From Mytilus trossulus (lineage: Eukaryota > Mollusca > Bivalvia > Mytilida > Mytilidae), in assembly GCF_036588685.1 (NCBI RefSeq), contig NC_086382.1:72947999-73011998 (forward strand): a DNA stretch of 64,000 nt, read 5' to 3'. Shown here piece by piece: positions 42,401 to 54,300 of this stretch. A program made the position numbers and the translations under genes. Each line of letters opens with the position of its first letter. Position 1 is the first letter of the stretch. The notes beneath the pieces were generated by a model. That model did no database searches. It worked only from the letters and a program-made list of their open reading frames with translations, and had not been told where the DNA came from.

Positions 42401-44662
42401 AATAGCAATAAACAGATCGTCATTGGTCGTCTCAACTTGATTGCTTTTCTCACTTTCGCTCTACCAGCTCATGCGAGAAAAGCAATCTCGTTGAGATAAT
42501 CAACGATAATCTCTAAGTATTAATCTCATACAAAGGCTATATTTGCATAATATCCAAATCAATTTGCAATATATATTATTTAAGTTGTATTGCTTACCAA
42601 CAAATAATTCTTAAAAGATTGGTGGAGAGGACTTCTTGTAGTTGAGATTGACTTTGGTTATTTTTAAATGGACAACATTGGCCGAACTTCTTTTCATAAC
42701 AAATGTTAACAGGATGGCGGTGAAAATAACACAGAAGTTAATAAAATTCAATTCACTGCATGTTATTTGTTAAATAAAATAACTAAAACAAAGAGATTCG
42801 TTTGAATGATAAAAAAAATTGTAGTTTAATTTTTACAAGATTGCAGAATCGACGAATACATATTTTTGCGTAAATATACAACATATGTGGAATAGAGGTT
42901 ATTAAAGTGTTAAGAAACATATTTTTCCTATTTCAAATCTTAAACAATTATAAGGATTAAACGTCTTTTTAAAGGAATTTATTGGTGTATAAACTGGATC
43001 AACTCACTCACAAACATATAAAGTCCTTTGGACTTAATTTGTTTGTGAGTTGATTGATTGAGTTTATACACCAGTGACGTCCTATAAATAGGCTTTAAAT
43101 CCTGTGATAAAATATTATTATTATAGTGAGCAACTTTTAATGATTCTTTCTTATATTTGAAGGATTTCCAAATGTACTAGGATGTGTAGATGGAACGTTT
43201 GTGAAAATTATCAGCCCACATGAAAATGAAGCCGACTTTGTTAACAGAAAAGGAGTCCACGCTTTAAATGTTCAAGTAAGATAAACAATTATAATACAGA
43301 AAATAATCCTTCAAACAGTATAATAACTTTTTGTGCTGATATAATCATACTTTCATTCAATTACAATTTTGCATTGTACCCAAAAAATTGAATTGTCGGT
43401 TGTCAAATTTGGAATTAGTCTAAATGCAAAAACGTCAACTGTATTTTAAGGCAACAGTTATAACTATGCATTTATTTTTATATTTAAATAAGCGGATCTC
43501 CTGTGTGAAATTAAATACTACATTTTTAAAGGTAAACAATGTTAATTTCAATTCCGAAAAATTTGAATGTCATTCCAATCAGATTACATGATACATACTG
43601 TGTGACATTAAAAAATATGTTGCCTTAGTTTTAAACATACTGTTCTTTTTTTTTGAAGATGGTTTGTGATCCTAATTTTAGAGTCACTTCTTTATGTGCA
43701 AAATGGCCAGGATCAGTGCACGACAGCAGAATATTCAGAACAAGTGGACTATGTCAACAATTTGAAAATGGTAACTTAATTTAATTTTGTTTTCTTATTA
43801 GTAGAACTGAAGAAAAACTTCTTAATCTTCAAAACTTCAATTTTACATACTAACATATAGGATGCTCCAGCATTTACACATATTTCAGGCTTATGATGAA
43901 CTTGCATGTATATTAACCATATATCTTACAATATAATAATGAGTCATTTAAATAGCCCACACAAGCTAGTAAACATATATACATATCTGGTCATTTGGTG
44001 TTGATATGCTTATTACAATTTCTTTTATAGTTTTGGCGAAAGAATGCAAATGATTTATTGTGCATATACTCAAATGCATCAATAGTGGGGAGATAATTGT
44101 GAAGTTTCTTCCCTTCGCGGAAAGTATTTTATTTGATTTTTTAATACAAATAAATTGGAAGGTGTAGTTTCTATAACTGTTTATGATACAAGCTTTAACT
44201 GTTTTAAACTGAATGTTGATTTATTTGATTATTTGAAATACAATGTGAATATTACATTAAAAAATTATTTAAACAGGAATTCACCAAGGACTGTTACTAG
44301 GTGACTCTGGGTATCCATGTACCAAATACTTGATGACCCCCTACCTTAGTCCAGCTGATAACTGCCAGGGAAATTTTAACAGAGCTCTTTGCAGGACACG
44401 GGTTCTAATTGAACAAACATTTGGGATACTAAAAAGGAGGTTCAATTGTTTACATGATGGTTTAAGAACAACACCAGAACAGTCTATTAAATATGTTACA
44501 TCATGTGTTATTTTACACGATATTGGCATTGACCATAATGACATAATTATAAATAATAATATTGAGGAAATTGCTGTTGCAGATTGTACAGGTTGTATTA
44601 ATATGAACCCAACCTTTGATGGCACTGCAAAAAGGAATGACATAGCAAGACAATTTTTTTAA
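39438..44662 (+). CDS. HARBI1-like: HARBI1-like DDE transposase, copy A, four exons, intact
   Basis: Exons: 39,438-39,867; 43,163-43,275; 43,659-43,770; 44,277-44,662. All introns are GT-AG, and the joined length of 1,041 nt gives 346 aa plus stop, close to the roughly 350 aa usual for HARBI1. The N-terminus is basic ([20 protein letters not shown]), followed by [20 protein letters not shown] and the helical region [20 protein letters not shown]. Catalytic DDE residues: D in [11 protein letters not shown] (exon 2), D in LLGDSGYPC (exon 4), E in [13 protein letters not shown] (exon 4). The family motif [13 protein letters not shown] is in exon 3. Start context ACAATGG is good; AATAAA occurs at 44,834. 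It cuts and pastes the element in the nucleus with its Myb-like partner. Intron 1 (3.3 kb) holds several repeats. Confidence 0.93.
40960..41205. repeat. SINE-like element in HARBI1 intron 1 (copy A)
   Basis: GGCCCTTTGTAACTTGTTGT, TTTGAGCCAAAACTCATTGT, TGAAGCCCATGC, TTGACCTATAATGCTTTACT and GGACAGAGAGTTGTCTCATT, then a T-rich end: the GATGTGGTAT..AATGAGACAACT family in reverse. The same insertion is in copy B (about 63,180-63,425). Confidence 0.7.
42113..42219. repeat. Palindrome in HARBI1 intron 1
   Basis: TCTGTATCACATGCCATATC.. pairs with ..GATATGACATATGATACAGA, and CAAATATCATACCTGGGG has a looser partner in TTGGGGTGATATTGG. The mirror copy in B is at about 62,151-62,257. The ORF across it (42,047-42,271) is not a gene. 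Confidence 0.7.
42974..43090. repeat. Palindromic MITE-like element next to HARBI1 exon 2
   Basis: TTATTGGTGTATAAACTGGA, TCAACTCACTCACAAACA and AAAGTCC pair with GGACTT, TGTTTGTGAGTTGATTGATT and GAGTTTATACACCAG. The arms are about 50 bp. The mirror in copy B is at 61,280-61,396. Confidence 0.8.
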
Positions 44663-44833
44663 GTAAACCTTGCATTTGTAAATATCTTACTAGATTTCCG
44701 AATTCACATTTTCTTCATTATTAAATTATAAATTTTGATTACACTGGAATATTATAACATAGAACTTTCCCAATTCATGTCCGACAGGTAAAATACATTT
44801 TTGGTATTTGAATTTATTATTTAGAATATGTTA

Positions 44834-44839
44834 AATAAA
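44834..44839 (+). terminator. Candidate poly(A) signal of HARBI1-like gene, copy A
   Basis: AATAAA in TATGTTAAATAAATAAGG, 172 bp after the stop codon. The equivalent in copy B is on the minus strand near 59,531-59,536. Confidence 0.45.
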
Positions 44840-45108
44840 TAAGGGATCTCTTACACAAAGATTTCATAAGCGATATGCAACATATCTTTAGTCACCAATG
44901 ATCTGAAACTTGAATTAAATATGCTGTCAGAAATATACAGTTGCTTACATTTATATGATATGAATATATGTCAAGGTGACAAAATGGGTACAATGTAAGA
45001 CAATATTTTACCAAGTATAATACATGTGTTTGAATGAAGAACAGAAATACTTTAAAAGTTAAGTTATTTAAAATTGAATACCAAAATTTTCAGATTTACA
45101 GTAATAAA

Positions 45109-45808
45109 CAGTCAGGGGCATTACTTAAACAAGTAACAATAAAAATTACCTATACAAGTAATGTTGAAAACGAGGCTAATTTAAATATAACTTATTTAAG
45201 TTATTTTTCTGAATATTATTTTTATAGGTGTCCAAGAATACATATTTTACTAGCTTTAAATAATTTTCACAGTTATTTGGTTATTTTTCCCTTGATATAT
45301 AGAAACTAATTCTTCAGAAACACTTATTAAATTTCTGACGCACTTATCTTTCATACCCACGCTTCTGGGTCAAAGATTGGTCTCTTGGGACTATTAAATT
45401 ATCATTTTCTCTAAAATTTTGAAGGTAGACTGATATAAATAGATAGATACTTGTGAATTAATTAAGACCTGAACTTATTTATAATTTGTAACCTTAATCA
45501 ATTACATATGTGCCTTAGATAAGTGTAATTGCTTTTTTTTCCAAAAATGTTTAAAATAACTTATTCAAGTAATATTTTTGTCATTATTTTCAAAGTAACC
45601 CTTTATCTCTATACTCCTCTCAAATCTGATAAAAAAAATATTTTATGATATAAAATGTTGTTTCAAATTATGAAAACTACATTTGGTCTGTTTCTATTGA
45701 AAATTAAAATAACTCTTTTAAGTAATTTTGTTATTTTTAAAATAAAAAAATACTTATATATATAAGTAGTTAAAAAAACCCAACTTGTTTAAGTAACGCC
45801 CCTGACTG
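45109..45808. mobile_element. 700-bp TIR element between the two Harbinger genes (copy A)
   Basis: The left end is CAGTCAGGGGCATTACTTAA followed by ACAAGT. The right end, reverse complemented, is CAGTCAGGGGCGTTACTTAA followed by ACAAGT: one mismatch in 26. ATAAA flanks both sides (45,104-45,108 and 45,809-45,813), a possible 5-bp target duplication. Inside, ACTTATTTAAGTTATTTTT-like words repeat and no transposase is seen. It lies only 15 bp from the Myb-gene stop codon. Present in both Harbinger copies, so it predates their duplication. Confidence 0.82.
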
Positions 45809-46919
45809 ATAAACATGTTGTGATTATGGTTCATTTAAAATTTGTACACAATCAGGAAACTCAGACTGAAGTTTACAGATTAAACTTTGTTTTTTCAGGA
45901 TAAAAACTTCTTTTGCCAATTTCAAATTTTCTTGTTCCATCTTTATTTTCTTGGTTTCTTCACGCAACCTTTCATTGTCCAACATTAAGTTTTCCTCTTC
46001 CAACTCTGCCAAACTCCTTCGTCCCCTTTTGATGTTTCCTATGGACATGAATTATAAAACATGTAAAGTTGTTATAAAGTTATACAAATGTACATTCTTT
46101 TTGAATTTCATGATGAATCTGCTTTGTGAGCTGTGTCATAAAATAAGTTAATATCAAACCTTCTTATAATAAAATAGCTGAATCCATTTAAAGACATCAA
46201 GAAAATTAATTTGTATTTATTAAGTTATGTCCTATATGCAAATTACAATTGTGCAACAAGGTGGTTAAATTTTCAAAGATTTAGTTCCCCTTTGCTTGTT
46301 GACATAATTATTCATTTTAATATCTTAGAAACATGTTCATTTTCATATATCTGTTTTATTTGTTAACAGTGTTTAGAATGAATTTTTAATTATAATTCTA
46401 CATAAATAAATATGATTTGTTTTTTGTACCAGAATTAAGCCATAAGTTTTCTTTTTTTTTAATTGTTATACATCTGTCATTTCAGGGACATTGATAGAAG
46501 GCAATGCTGTATAGACTGCTCATTGTTGAAGGCTAAACAAAAGTCTTTAGTTGTTAATGTCTTTTGGTCTATTGAGGAGAGTTGTGTCATTGCCAATTAT
46601 ACCACATCTTCTTTTTTAAAGAAACATTTATCCTACTTTTAAAATGATTTTATTTAATTTCCTAGGTAGCAACATGAACAAATATGTCTATGTTGATCTC
46701 TTGTCTGGTTCAAAGTGATAATGATGTTGCAATTTCAATTGTGACGGCAATCATGTGATTCACATGTTTTAATCGAATTTATTATTAGAACATGGTTGGG
46801 TTTCCAAAGCCATAGAATAAACTCATATCAGAATCCATAACTTTTGAAAGACAAATTAGCCCTATGTTAGGAAACTTACCTTTACCTTTACCCTTTGGAT
46901 TAGAACTTGGTACACTTGT

Positions 46920-47280
46920 CCTTTCACATTAGAAAATGCCTGTACCAAGTCAGGAATATGACAGTTGTTACCCATTCGTTTGATGTGTTTGGACTTTTGA
47001 TTTTGCCTTTTGATTTTTGATTTTCCTTTTTGAATTTTCCTCGGAGTTCGGTATTTTTGTGTTTTTACTTTTTATTTTTTATACCATTTTGTTCTATAAA
47101 AATCAATTTTCATGTAAACATTCATAGATTTTTATTACATTTTACATGGACGAAGACTTCAATTTTCAAACATCAACCCCATCGATACATTGTAAAGAGG
47201 TATACTATTTCACAAATATATAGGAAATGCCCAGGCTTTATTCAATGAGCTGGACATGATCTCTGGGAAGTTTGCTACTG
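46920..47280 (+). repeat. Small interspersed element in the last Myb-gene intron (copy A)
   Basis: AAAATGCCTGTACCAAGTCA, GGAATATGACAGTTGTTACC, GTTTGATGTGTTTGGAC and GAGTTCGGTATTTTTGTG match the insertion in the LINE at 9,853-9,993. The adjoining part to about 47,280 (TTTCATGTAAACATTCATAG..) may be a longer version. The mirror in B is at about 57,090-57,450. Confidence 0.7.
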
Positions 47281-50165
47281 TAGACGTTTATTATCTCAAA
47301 AAGGTTATATATATATGTTTTATTTCAAATATGTATTTAATAACAGTTTTGATGTTATCAACTTAACCATTTTCTTTTCAGCAATTATCAAAAATCACTT
47401 TTTTCATATGTTTGTCATATATAACTTGATAGTTTCAATTGCAAACTAAAAAAAACTGTTGTTCTAAAATAATCAAATATACAATAAGCTGGGTTAATTT
47501 CATGTTATGTCCATGCCATATCTGGGGCCTGAATTTTGAAGTATTTTTTTTCCATTTGTAAAGGTCACCTGTGTGTAATTGCTCAATCAAACTTTTTATC
47601 ACTTGTCAATTTTTCCAATGGGATCCATTACAGGAAAGACAAAAATGAAATACTTTATGTAACATATATGTTATAAATGTTGAAGACCATATTTTTAATA
47701 GATTTTGTCATACTCAAGACTTTGAATTATATACATGTATTAACAACTTTACCTTGTTCTTCCACTAAGTTTACTTCAATACATGTAGGCTCTTTGTCAG
47801 CTTCAATCTGTCCATCAAGCTCCTCATTTTGTGTTGATTCTGAAATGTAATTGCATTATGTTGTATAAGTTTATTAATAATTTACTATAACTTCAGAAAT
47901 GTAATAAAATTGACACTGCCTTGACAATATTTTTGTTGTTATTTTTAAAAACATTAACTATGGGTTTTTTTACACTAAAACTTAGTCTGACATGAGCAGT
48001 GGTGAGGGAGACAAATTACAATATTGAGAAAATTGAGAAAGGAAATGGAAAATATATCAAATGGTCAACAACTGGACCCAATAGAAGTTGACCTCCTTGA
48101 CCTTTCACACCATCACATTGATTGTATACTAATATATATTTTAAATAACCGGAAATTAGTTTCTTTTTCTGTTGCCAAATTATTCATTTCATGTAAATTG
48201 GTTGGAGCAACAAACCTTTATATGTGTTTTCTTTTATAAATATCACCAAATCATTGATCAACGAAGGTAAATCAGGTGTTTTTAAATTTCTCAGGCAACT
48301 GTATGTGTGACATAGGTAATTCACCAATAAATCACTTTGTGATTCATCTTGCTCCACCTCACTCTGAGAAATTCCCTTTAAGGTATCCATAATGTGAATA
48401 TCATTGGCTCTTGGGACTGGTGTTACAACTGTATGAGTGTCTAAAAATTTTTCTATTTTTACTGCCATTTTCTTGGCTGTTGTCACCAAATTTCTTTCTG
48501 AAAAATGAGACAATGGTTGAAATGACTTTATGCATGTCATATTTCTATGCATATTCATTTCTGACCTATATAGGAAGTTGTAGTGCAAGACATACATGTC
48601 AGGTTGGTGCTTATTTATTGTATATCTAAACTTAATTGTCATTATGGGACTTCAGGCAGTGACCATTTAATGAAAGTTTAGCTTTTTTCTTAAGTAATTT
48701 TCTGATTTATAAGCAGGAAAGACAGACATCTATAAGTAACAATATCTGTTCCTCAGATAATATCAGTTAGATTGGAGATGATGAAAATCTTACCCCTGAG
48801 CATGATCAATTTTCAAGCCTCTTTCTTTCATATGTGTTTATTTCTTACACAAGAAGCATGAAAACAGCAAACTGTAATAAATGTATAAAGAAACAAGAGA
48901 TTGTAAAAAATAAAAATACCTGATAGTTCTTTGTAGGCATCAAGAGCCTCCTTCTGTCTTGAAATCCAAGATCCAGAACATTCAGGTTGTGATGCAATTG
49001 CTGAAATAAGGCATATACTATCAGTTCTCATTTCGGACAAAATACCACATGTAACTAACTGACCAACAGTCCCACAAATAAAACAAAAAACCTTTAAATT
49101 AATTCAAATCAAAATGTAGAAGAAAAAAAAAGACAGATGACTTGTTTAATATAGGTTAATTACAGATCAGGTTACATGTGTTTATTATGCAGTAACAACA
49201 ATAGAAAAACATTATTAACTATATTGTAAAAACCATCCTATGATAACTTTAATGCATTATTGATGCAACACCAAATTTATCAAAAGCTGCATATAATTGT
49301 ATTCAGTTTTAGACTTCTTCTATACTTTATTATTTACAGACTTTAATAAATAAAATCTACATGTAATTCTGGTGGTAATTCCACGTTTCACATGCATGTC
49401 ACAATATATTGTCAGAGAGAATAGAGTGATTAATATCTTGATGTAGGAAGATGTGGTGTGAGTGCCAATGAGACAACAATATATATACATGTAATACTAA
49501 CTGTCAGTGTCTACACCGTCTGGAAAACCAGTCAGCTGTGTACGCTTCTCTTCAATCATATGACTGATGAGGAGTTCCTCTGCCTGAGTGGTTTTGGCAG
49601 CAGGACCTCCTCCTGTTTTTGGTCTCTTTTGTAGGTCATATTTTTCTCTACCTAAAAAGCATATATGTTTTTCAAATTAAGCAAGTTAAATATATTGGAC
49701 TATAAAACAACTCAATTTCTGTTATTATGTCAATGGTAAAAGGGATTAAAGGGGATACAATTTGTACCGAAAATTATTAGGACAATATCAGCCAATCACA
49801 TTGTGAGAAATCGTGATAATATTAAACATACATTATAGAAATGTATCAACGATTTCACATCTAAAGGAAGCATTAATGTTTCCCCATTACACTGATGCCC
49901 CACTTGCACTATCATTTTCTATGTTCAGTGGACTGTGAAATTGGGGTCATATCTCTTATTTGGCATTAAAACTTTTAAAAACAAACATATCATGAGGAAC
50001 ATGTGTACATGGGGCATAAAAATGTTGCAGTTAAAATGTACATTTTGAATATAGTATGGAATGAGAATTATTTTCTTAATTTTCTGTTGTTTTTCTAGTT
50101 CCCATTTAATGAAGCAACAAATTGTTAAATTAATGTTGCCTTATGATGAATGAGATATTATACAC

Positions 50166-50312
50166 CTGTTGACTGGGGGTGAGGGTAATAGCAAGTTTTT
50201 TGTGCCTGAGATCATGGAGATACCAACTATTGCTCGAGGCAAAGCCGAGAACAATAGTTGGTATGCGAAGGGACCACAAACTTGCTATTACCTGCACAAC
50301 CAGTCATTAGCT
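50166..50312. repeat. Palindrome in the Myb-gene intron (copy A)
   Basis: TGACTGGGGGTGAGGGTAAT pairs loosely with GTAATA..GCACAACCAGTCA at the far end. The inner arms GATACCAACTATTGCTCG and GAACAATAGTTGGTATGC pair well around AGGCAAAGCC. The mirror in B is at 54,058-54,204. Confidence 0.7.
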
Positions 50313-50604
50313 GTTTTATTATACTGAACAACACAGCCACTAAGTGATTTTATATACAAAATAATTATTTTTCTAAGTGTATATATAACATCTGAAAGAA
50401 AAGAACTAGAGGCTCTCAAGAGCCGGTATTGCTCACCTGACTCTATTTGGGTTTTTGAATTCATATAAAAAAAGATTCAATATTAGAGTTTGACGTTGCA
50501 AAGCATACATAACCAAGCAGAGTAGTCAATGACATCATTATTGTCCAATGAAAAATAAGCATAAAAAAGTATGGGAAAGATGATTATGAAACTATTAACC
50601 AGGG

Positions 50605-50764
50605 TAGTCCTATAATATAAGACTCTGGAGGTTCATATCATTTACATTCAACGTTTTTTATCGGATATTTTTTTTTTACTCCATTGATAGTAAAAAAAAA
50701 ATATCCGATAAAAAACGTTGAATGTAAATGATATGAACCTCCAGAGTCTTATATTATAGGACTA
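50605..50764. mobile_element. 160-bp near-perfect palindromic MITE, only in copy A
   Basis: It starts TAGTCCTATAATATAAGACT and ends with the exact complement (AGTCTTATATTATAGGACTA). The arms run about 70 bp with a short A/T centre (TACTCCATTGATAGTA). It is flanked by the 10-bp duplication TTAACCAGGG (50,595-50,604 and 50,765-50,774). Copy B has a single TTAACCAGGG equivalent and no insert, which proves insertion in A. The duplication length suggests a Mutator-like (MULE) source. It shifts the mirror sum of the two arms from 104,370 to 104,540, exactly 170. Confidence 0.93.
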
Positions 50765-51011
50765 TTAACCAGGGCAATAGTCTTTCAAACTATTGACTGG
50801 CAAATGTTTCTGTGGAATGAAATAGCACAACTATTTCATTATTTTTTATATAAAAAAAACATACTGAGGTATAATAAATTGCTTTAGTATAAACACAACA
50901 TGAAACTATTGAACTTACTTCTCTGTTTTAGGTTGTAGTACTTTTTCTTTACTTCTTCAGCTGTTCTTTTACGAACTGTAAATCTTCTGCATTAGAATTA
51001 AAAAGCCAAAT

Positions 51012-51180
51012 GGCGCCATAAAACTTTTTTTTGCTGAGTAAAAAAATATTCTCAGAATGAATTATTTTACTCAGCTAAGAATGAGAACTTTTTTATCCGC
51101 CATAAAAAAATATTCTCAACGTTGAGAATATTCTCAGCTGAGAATATTTTTTCTCAGCTGAGAATTTTTTTCTCCACGAT
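51012..51180 (+). repeat. Harbinger B terminus (Myb side): TIR and palindromic subterminal motifs
   Basis: GGCGCCATAAAAC is followed by GCTGAGTAAAAAAATATTCT and CAGAATGAATTATTTTACTC, a second CCGCCATAAAAAAATATTCT, and nested dyads CTCAACGTTGAGAATATTCT and CAGCTGAGAATATTTTTTCT, then CAGCTGAGAAT. The repeated word CTGAGAAT/ATTCTCAG also fills the other terminus at 39,270-39,340. Confidence 0.8.
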
Positions 51181-51307
51181 GTAAGCGGTAGACGGAACTC
51201 TTTCGTGCTTGAAACCGAAAAAAGAGTGCTAAAGTCCGCGAAATGCAGGTGTGTTTTGATGGTAGAGTCGTCTGTCAAGGTAAGTTCTGTTGTTAGTGGC
51301 CTTCATA

Positions 51308-54300
51308 ATGGCAGAAAAAAACAAGAGAGGTGCAAACTGGACCACTGACGAGGAGCTAGCCCTTATAGACCACGCAAATCAAAGGGAGGATGCCCTCTTT
51401 GGGAAAATGAAAGGTTGTGGGGATGTGAAAATTGCTACGATTCGGCAAAATGGCTGGAAGGAAATCTGTGATATTTTGAATGCGTAGGTTCTCATTTTCC
51501 CAATTTATTAAACGTTCTCAGAATGAGTATGTCAGTTGTATCAGATTCTTCGTCATTATATAATTTGAAGAATCCGGATCCATTTGGCGATTAGCACTGT
51601 TTCACGTTTGCCCTGATATCTTTATTGATTTTGTCAACAAAATAGTTGTTCCCAGTCCCAGCAATGCCAATATAACTGCATGATACTAGTCTGGAAACTA
51701 AATGTAATTTCAGTGGCGTAGCTTGCCTTCTGTTTATAACGAGGCAGGTGGTTAGGGGGGCACCCCCTGAAGCTATTTAGGTTTTTACAATTTGAACAAG
51801 AAAGAATTGTTAAAAATAGTTGCTGTTCAATGTTATTTCATCATAATAGTGTTAATAACATGCCTTACTATCTATACTCAAAGCTATGAAAATAACAAAG
51901 TTACTGAGAATTGTGGAAAATCACGCGCTTACCACAGCGCTGCCGCTATCCAAAAATCCTGGGGAGAACACTGGAATCTGTTTCTCAAATGTAGACAATA
52001 TGCATCTTTTCCAATGATCTCCAAAAAGATGTTTTCTTTTTATGTAAAGACATTGGGCATGGTTGTCGTTGTTTAAGATGTCACAATAAGAAATTCAGAG
52101 GAAAGCAAGAAAATTTGATTTTTATTAATATTGGTGATTTCCTCAATGTCAGAAGCAAAATCTGAGTCCTGAGCTGTCAGAGGGTAAATTGTTTGATGGA
52201 ACATTCTTCAGGTTGAACAACTACAGTACATGCATATATATATATAAAACAGTTTGCTACTTAGTAGTCAGACTCACTGTCAAAGAGGGAAAAAAAATCA
52301 GTCATGAACAATTCTGAGATACAAATCCAAATAAAATAAAATAAAATTAATGTCAAGTTGACACCTGACACATAGAGCTACAAACATTTAGATAATTTAA
52401 CACGTACATTTAAGTTGCTACAGATGGCTATATATGCCAGACATACACATAATCGATTTGTTTTGCTCTGTTGGATATAAAAAAAAAAAAAAACCCTACC
52501 TACCTACCCACCTCTAAAAATGTGGGTAGGGGTTTGGGGAAACATACATTCTTTTAATTGTGGCCTCATCATCTATTCTACTCAGGCCATAGTTATTATA
52601 TTTTTAGTTGTACGAAATTTTTTGACAAAACCAATGGGTAGGAGGACGAAAAAAAAAAAAAAAAACTGCTGCTGCTGCTGATTTTTTTTAATACCAACCG
52701 TCAATATCAAATTATTTTTTTTTATTTCACCAGGAGATTTTCTACTAGTGTAACAACTATTTTTTTTTCTTGACAAGGTTTGAATTGAAAATCAATGTGC
52801 AAAAACTTACTAAATCACCAAGAGCATAAATTTAGATTCTTTCATGCAGTTATGTACTAAAATTTTTTTTTTTGCATGAAAAACACTGGGTCGGAGGAGA
52901 AAAAAAAAATCAACATTTTTAATTTTATTTTTTTTCCTATTTGGCAAAAATTAGGGTAGGAGGGTTCGTAAAACTAAAAATAAAAAAACTACGGCCTCAC
53001 TGTTTTCGCTTGCAATGGGGTAGGATAAAATAAATTTGTTGTTGATTTCCTTCACTCGTTGCCTCAAGGTAAGCTACGCCCATGGCTTTAAATAAACAAC
53101 CAGAGGCTGTCTAGGATCATAAGGATGAACACAAATTCATTAATTAGATATATACATCAAAGGTTAACAGTTACCTGTACTATCTTTTCTATCCAATAAT
53201 ATTAAAAACATGGATCACACTGAATATCAGACACTGCAAATTAATTAATAGTGAAAACTACATTTTGAGTGTTTTTTTTTTAAATAGATGGAAAGAGCAT
53301 TAGTCATTCTTTACAGTTGAAATCTGGGGTACACATGTATATTATATTAAGCAAGTAAATCATGAACATGATGAATTAAACAGTTTATGATGTCACAAAA
53401 CATGACAAAATTATGTCAATATTAAGCTACATTTAATACACAAAAGACTTTCACACAATAAAATTCAGTGTTACATGTACATCCAAAATAAAATTGTATA
53501 GAAATAAATTTTCCTATTATTCATTAACATTTGGCTTTTTAATTCTAATGCAGAAGATTTACAGTTCGTAAAAGAACAGCTGAAGAAGTAAAGAAAAAGT
53601 ACTACAACCTAAAACAGAGAAGTAAGTTCAATAGTTTCATGTTGTGTTTATACTAATGCAATTTATTATACCTCAGTATGTTTTTTTTATATAAAAAATA
53701 ATGAAATAGTTGTGCTATTTCATTCCACAGAAACATTTGCCAGTCAATAGTTTGAAAGACTATTGCCCTGGTTAATAGTTTCATAATCATCTTTCCCATA
53801 CTTTTTTATGCTTATTTTTCATTGGACAATAATGATGTCATTGACTACTCTGCTTGGTTATGTATGCTTTGCAACGTCAAACTCTAATATTGAATCTTTT
53901 TTTATATGAATTCAAAAACCCAAATAGAGTCAGGTGAGCAATACCGGCTCTTGAGAGCCTCTAGTTCTTTTCTTTCAGATGTTATATATACACTTAGAAA
54001 AATAATTATTTTGTATATAAAATCACTTAGTGGCTGTGTTGTTCAGTATAATAAAACAGCTAATGACTGGTTGTGCAGGTAATAGCAAGTTTGTGGTCCC
54101 TTCGCATACCAACTATTGTTCTCGGCTTTGCCTCGAGCAATAGTTGGTATCTCCATGATCTCAGGCACAAAAAACTTGCTATTACCCTCACCCCCAGTCA
54201 ACAGGTGTATAATATCTCATTCATCATAAGGCAACATTAATTTAACAATTTGTTGCTTCATTAAATGGGAACTAGAAAAACAACAGAAAATTAAGAAAAT

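Larger units (their letters stand above)
45824..50986 (-). pseudogene. Myb/SANT-like Harbinger partner gene, copy A, lacking exon 1
   Basis: Exons 2-7 on minus: 50,919-50,986; 49,502-49,651; 48,920-49,000; 48,216-48,497; 47,753-47,839; 45,824-46,038 (coordinates mirrored from copy B, splice sites checked by eye). The translations of the exons present in both copies are the same wherever I compared them. Exon 1, with the start codon and the first part of the Myb-like domain, is absent because the element ends at 51,011. The gene is therefore disrupted, though its missing exon is expected on the far side of copy B. A 160-bp MITE sits in the intron between exons 2 and 3. Confidence 0.85.
39240..51011 (+). 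mobile_element. PIF/Harbinger transposon, copy A (interrupted)
   Basis: The left terminus is GGCGCCATAAAAC at 39,240 with subterminal CTGAGAAT/ATTCTCA motifs. HARBI1-like transposase lies on plus (39,438-44,662) and the Myb/SANT-like gene on minus (45,824-50,986), converging tail to tail. At 51,011 the element stops inside intron 1 of the Myb gene, and copy B's TIR begins at 51,012. Copy B shows that 2.5 kb (rest of intron 1, exon 1, second TIR) is missing here; if B is nested in A it lies beyond B's far end. Full length would be about 14.3 kb. Several palindromic and SINE-like repeats sit in its introns and are shared with B. Confidence 0.88.
51712..53090. mobile_element. TIR element in Myb intron 1 (hAT-like ends), about 1.38 kb
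   Basis: Left CAGTGGCGTAGCTTGCCTT; right, reverse complemented, CCATGGGCGTAGCTTACCTT. They share GGCGTAGCTT-CCTT. CAGTGGCG-type ends are common in hAT elements. I could not find a matching 8-bp target duplication and there is no transposase. The interior holds A/T-rich low-complexity tracts and the fold-back fragment. Confidence 0.5.

Noticed and set aside
44341-44643. 100-codon ORF antisense to the HARBI1 last exon
   Set aside because: Shadow frame; the plus-strand frame carries the DDE motifs.
48411-48629. 72-codon ORF antisense to a Myb-gene exon
   Set aside because: Shadow of the true exon on the opposite strand (48,216-48,497), whose frame and splice sites are supported.
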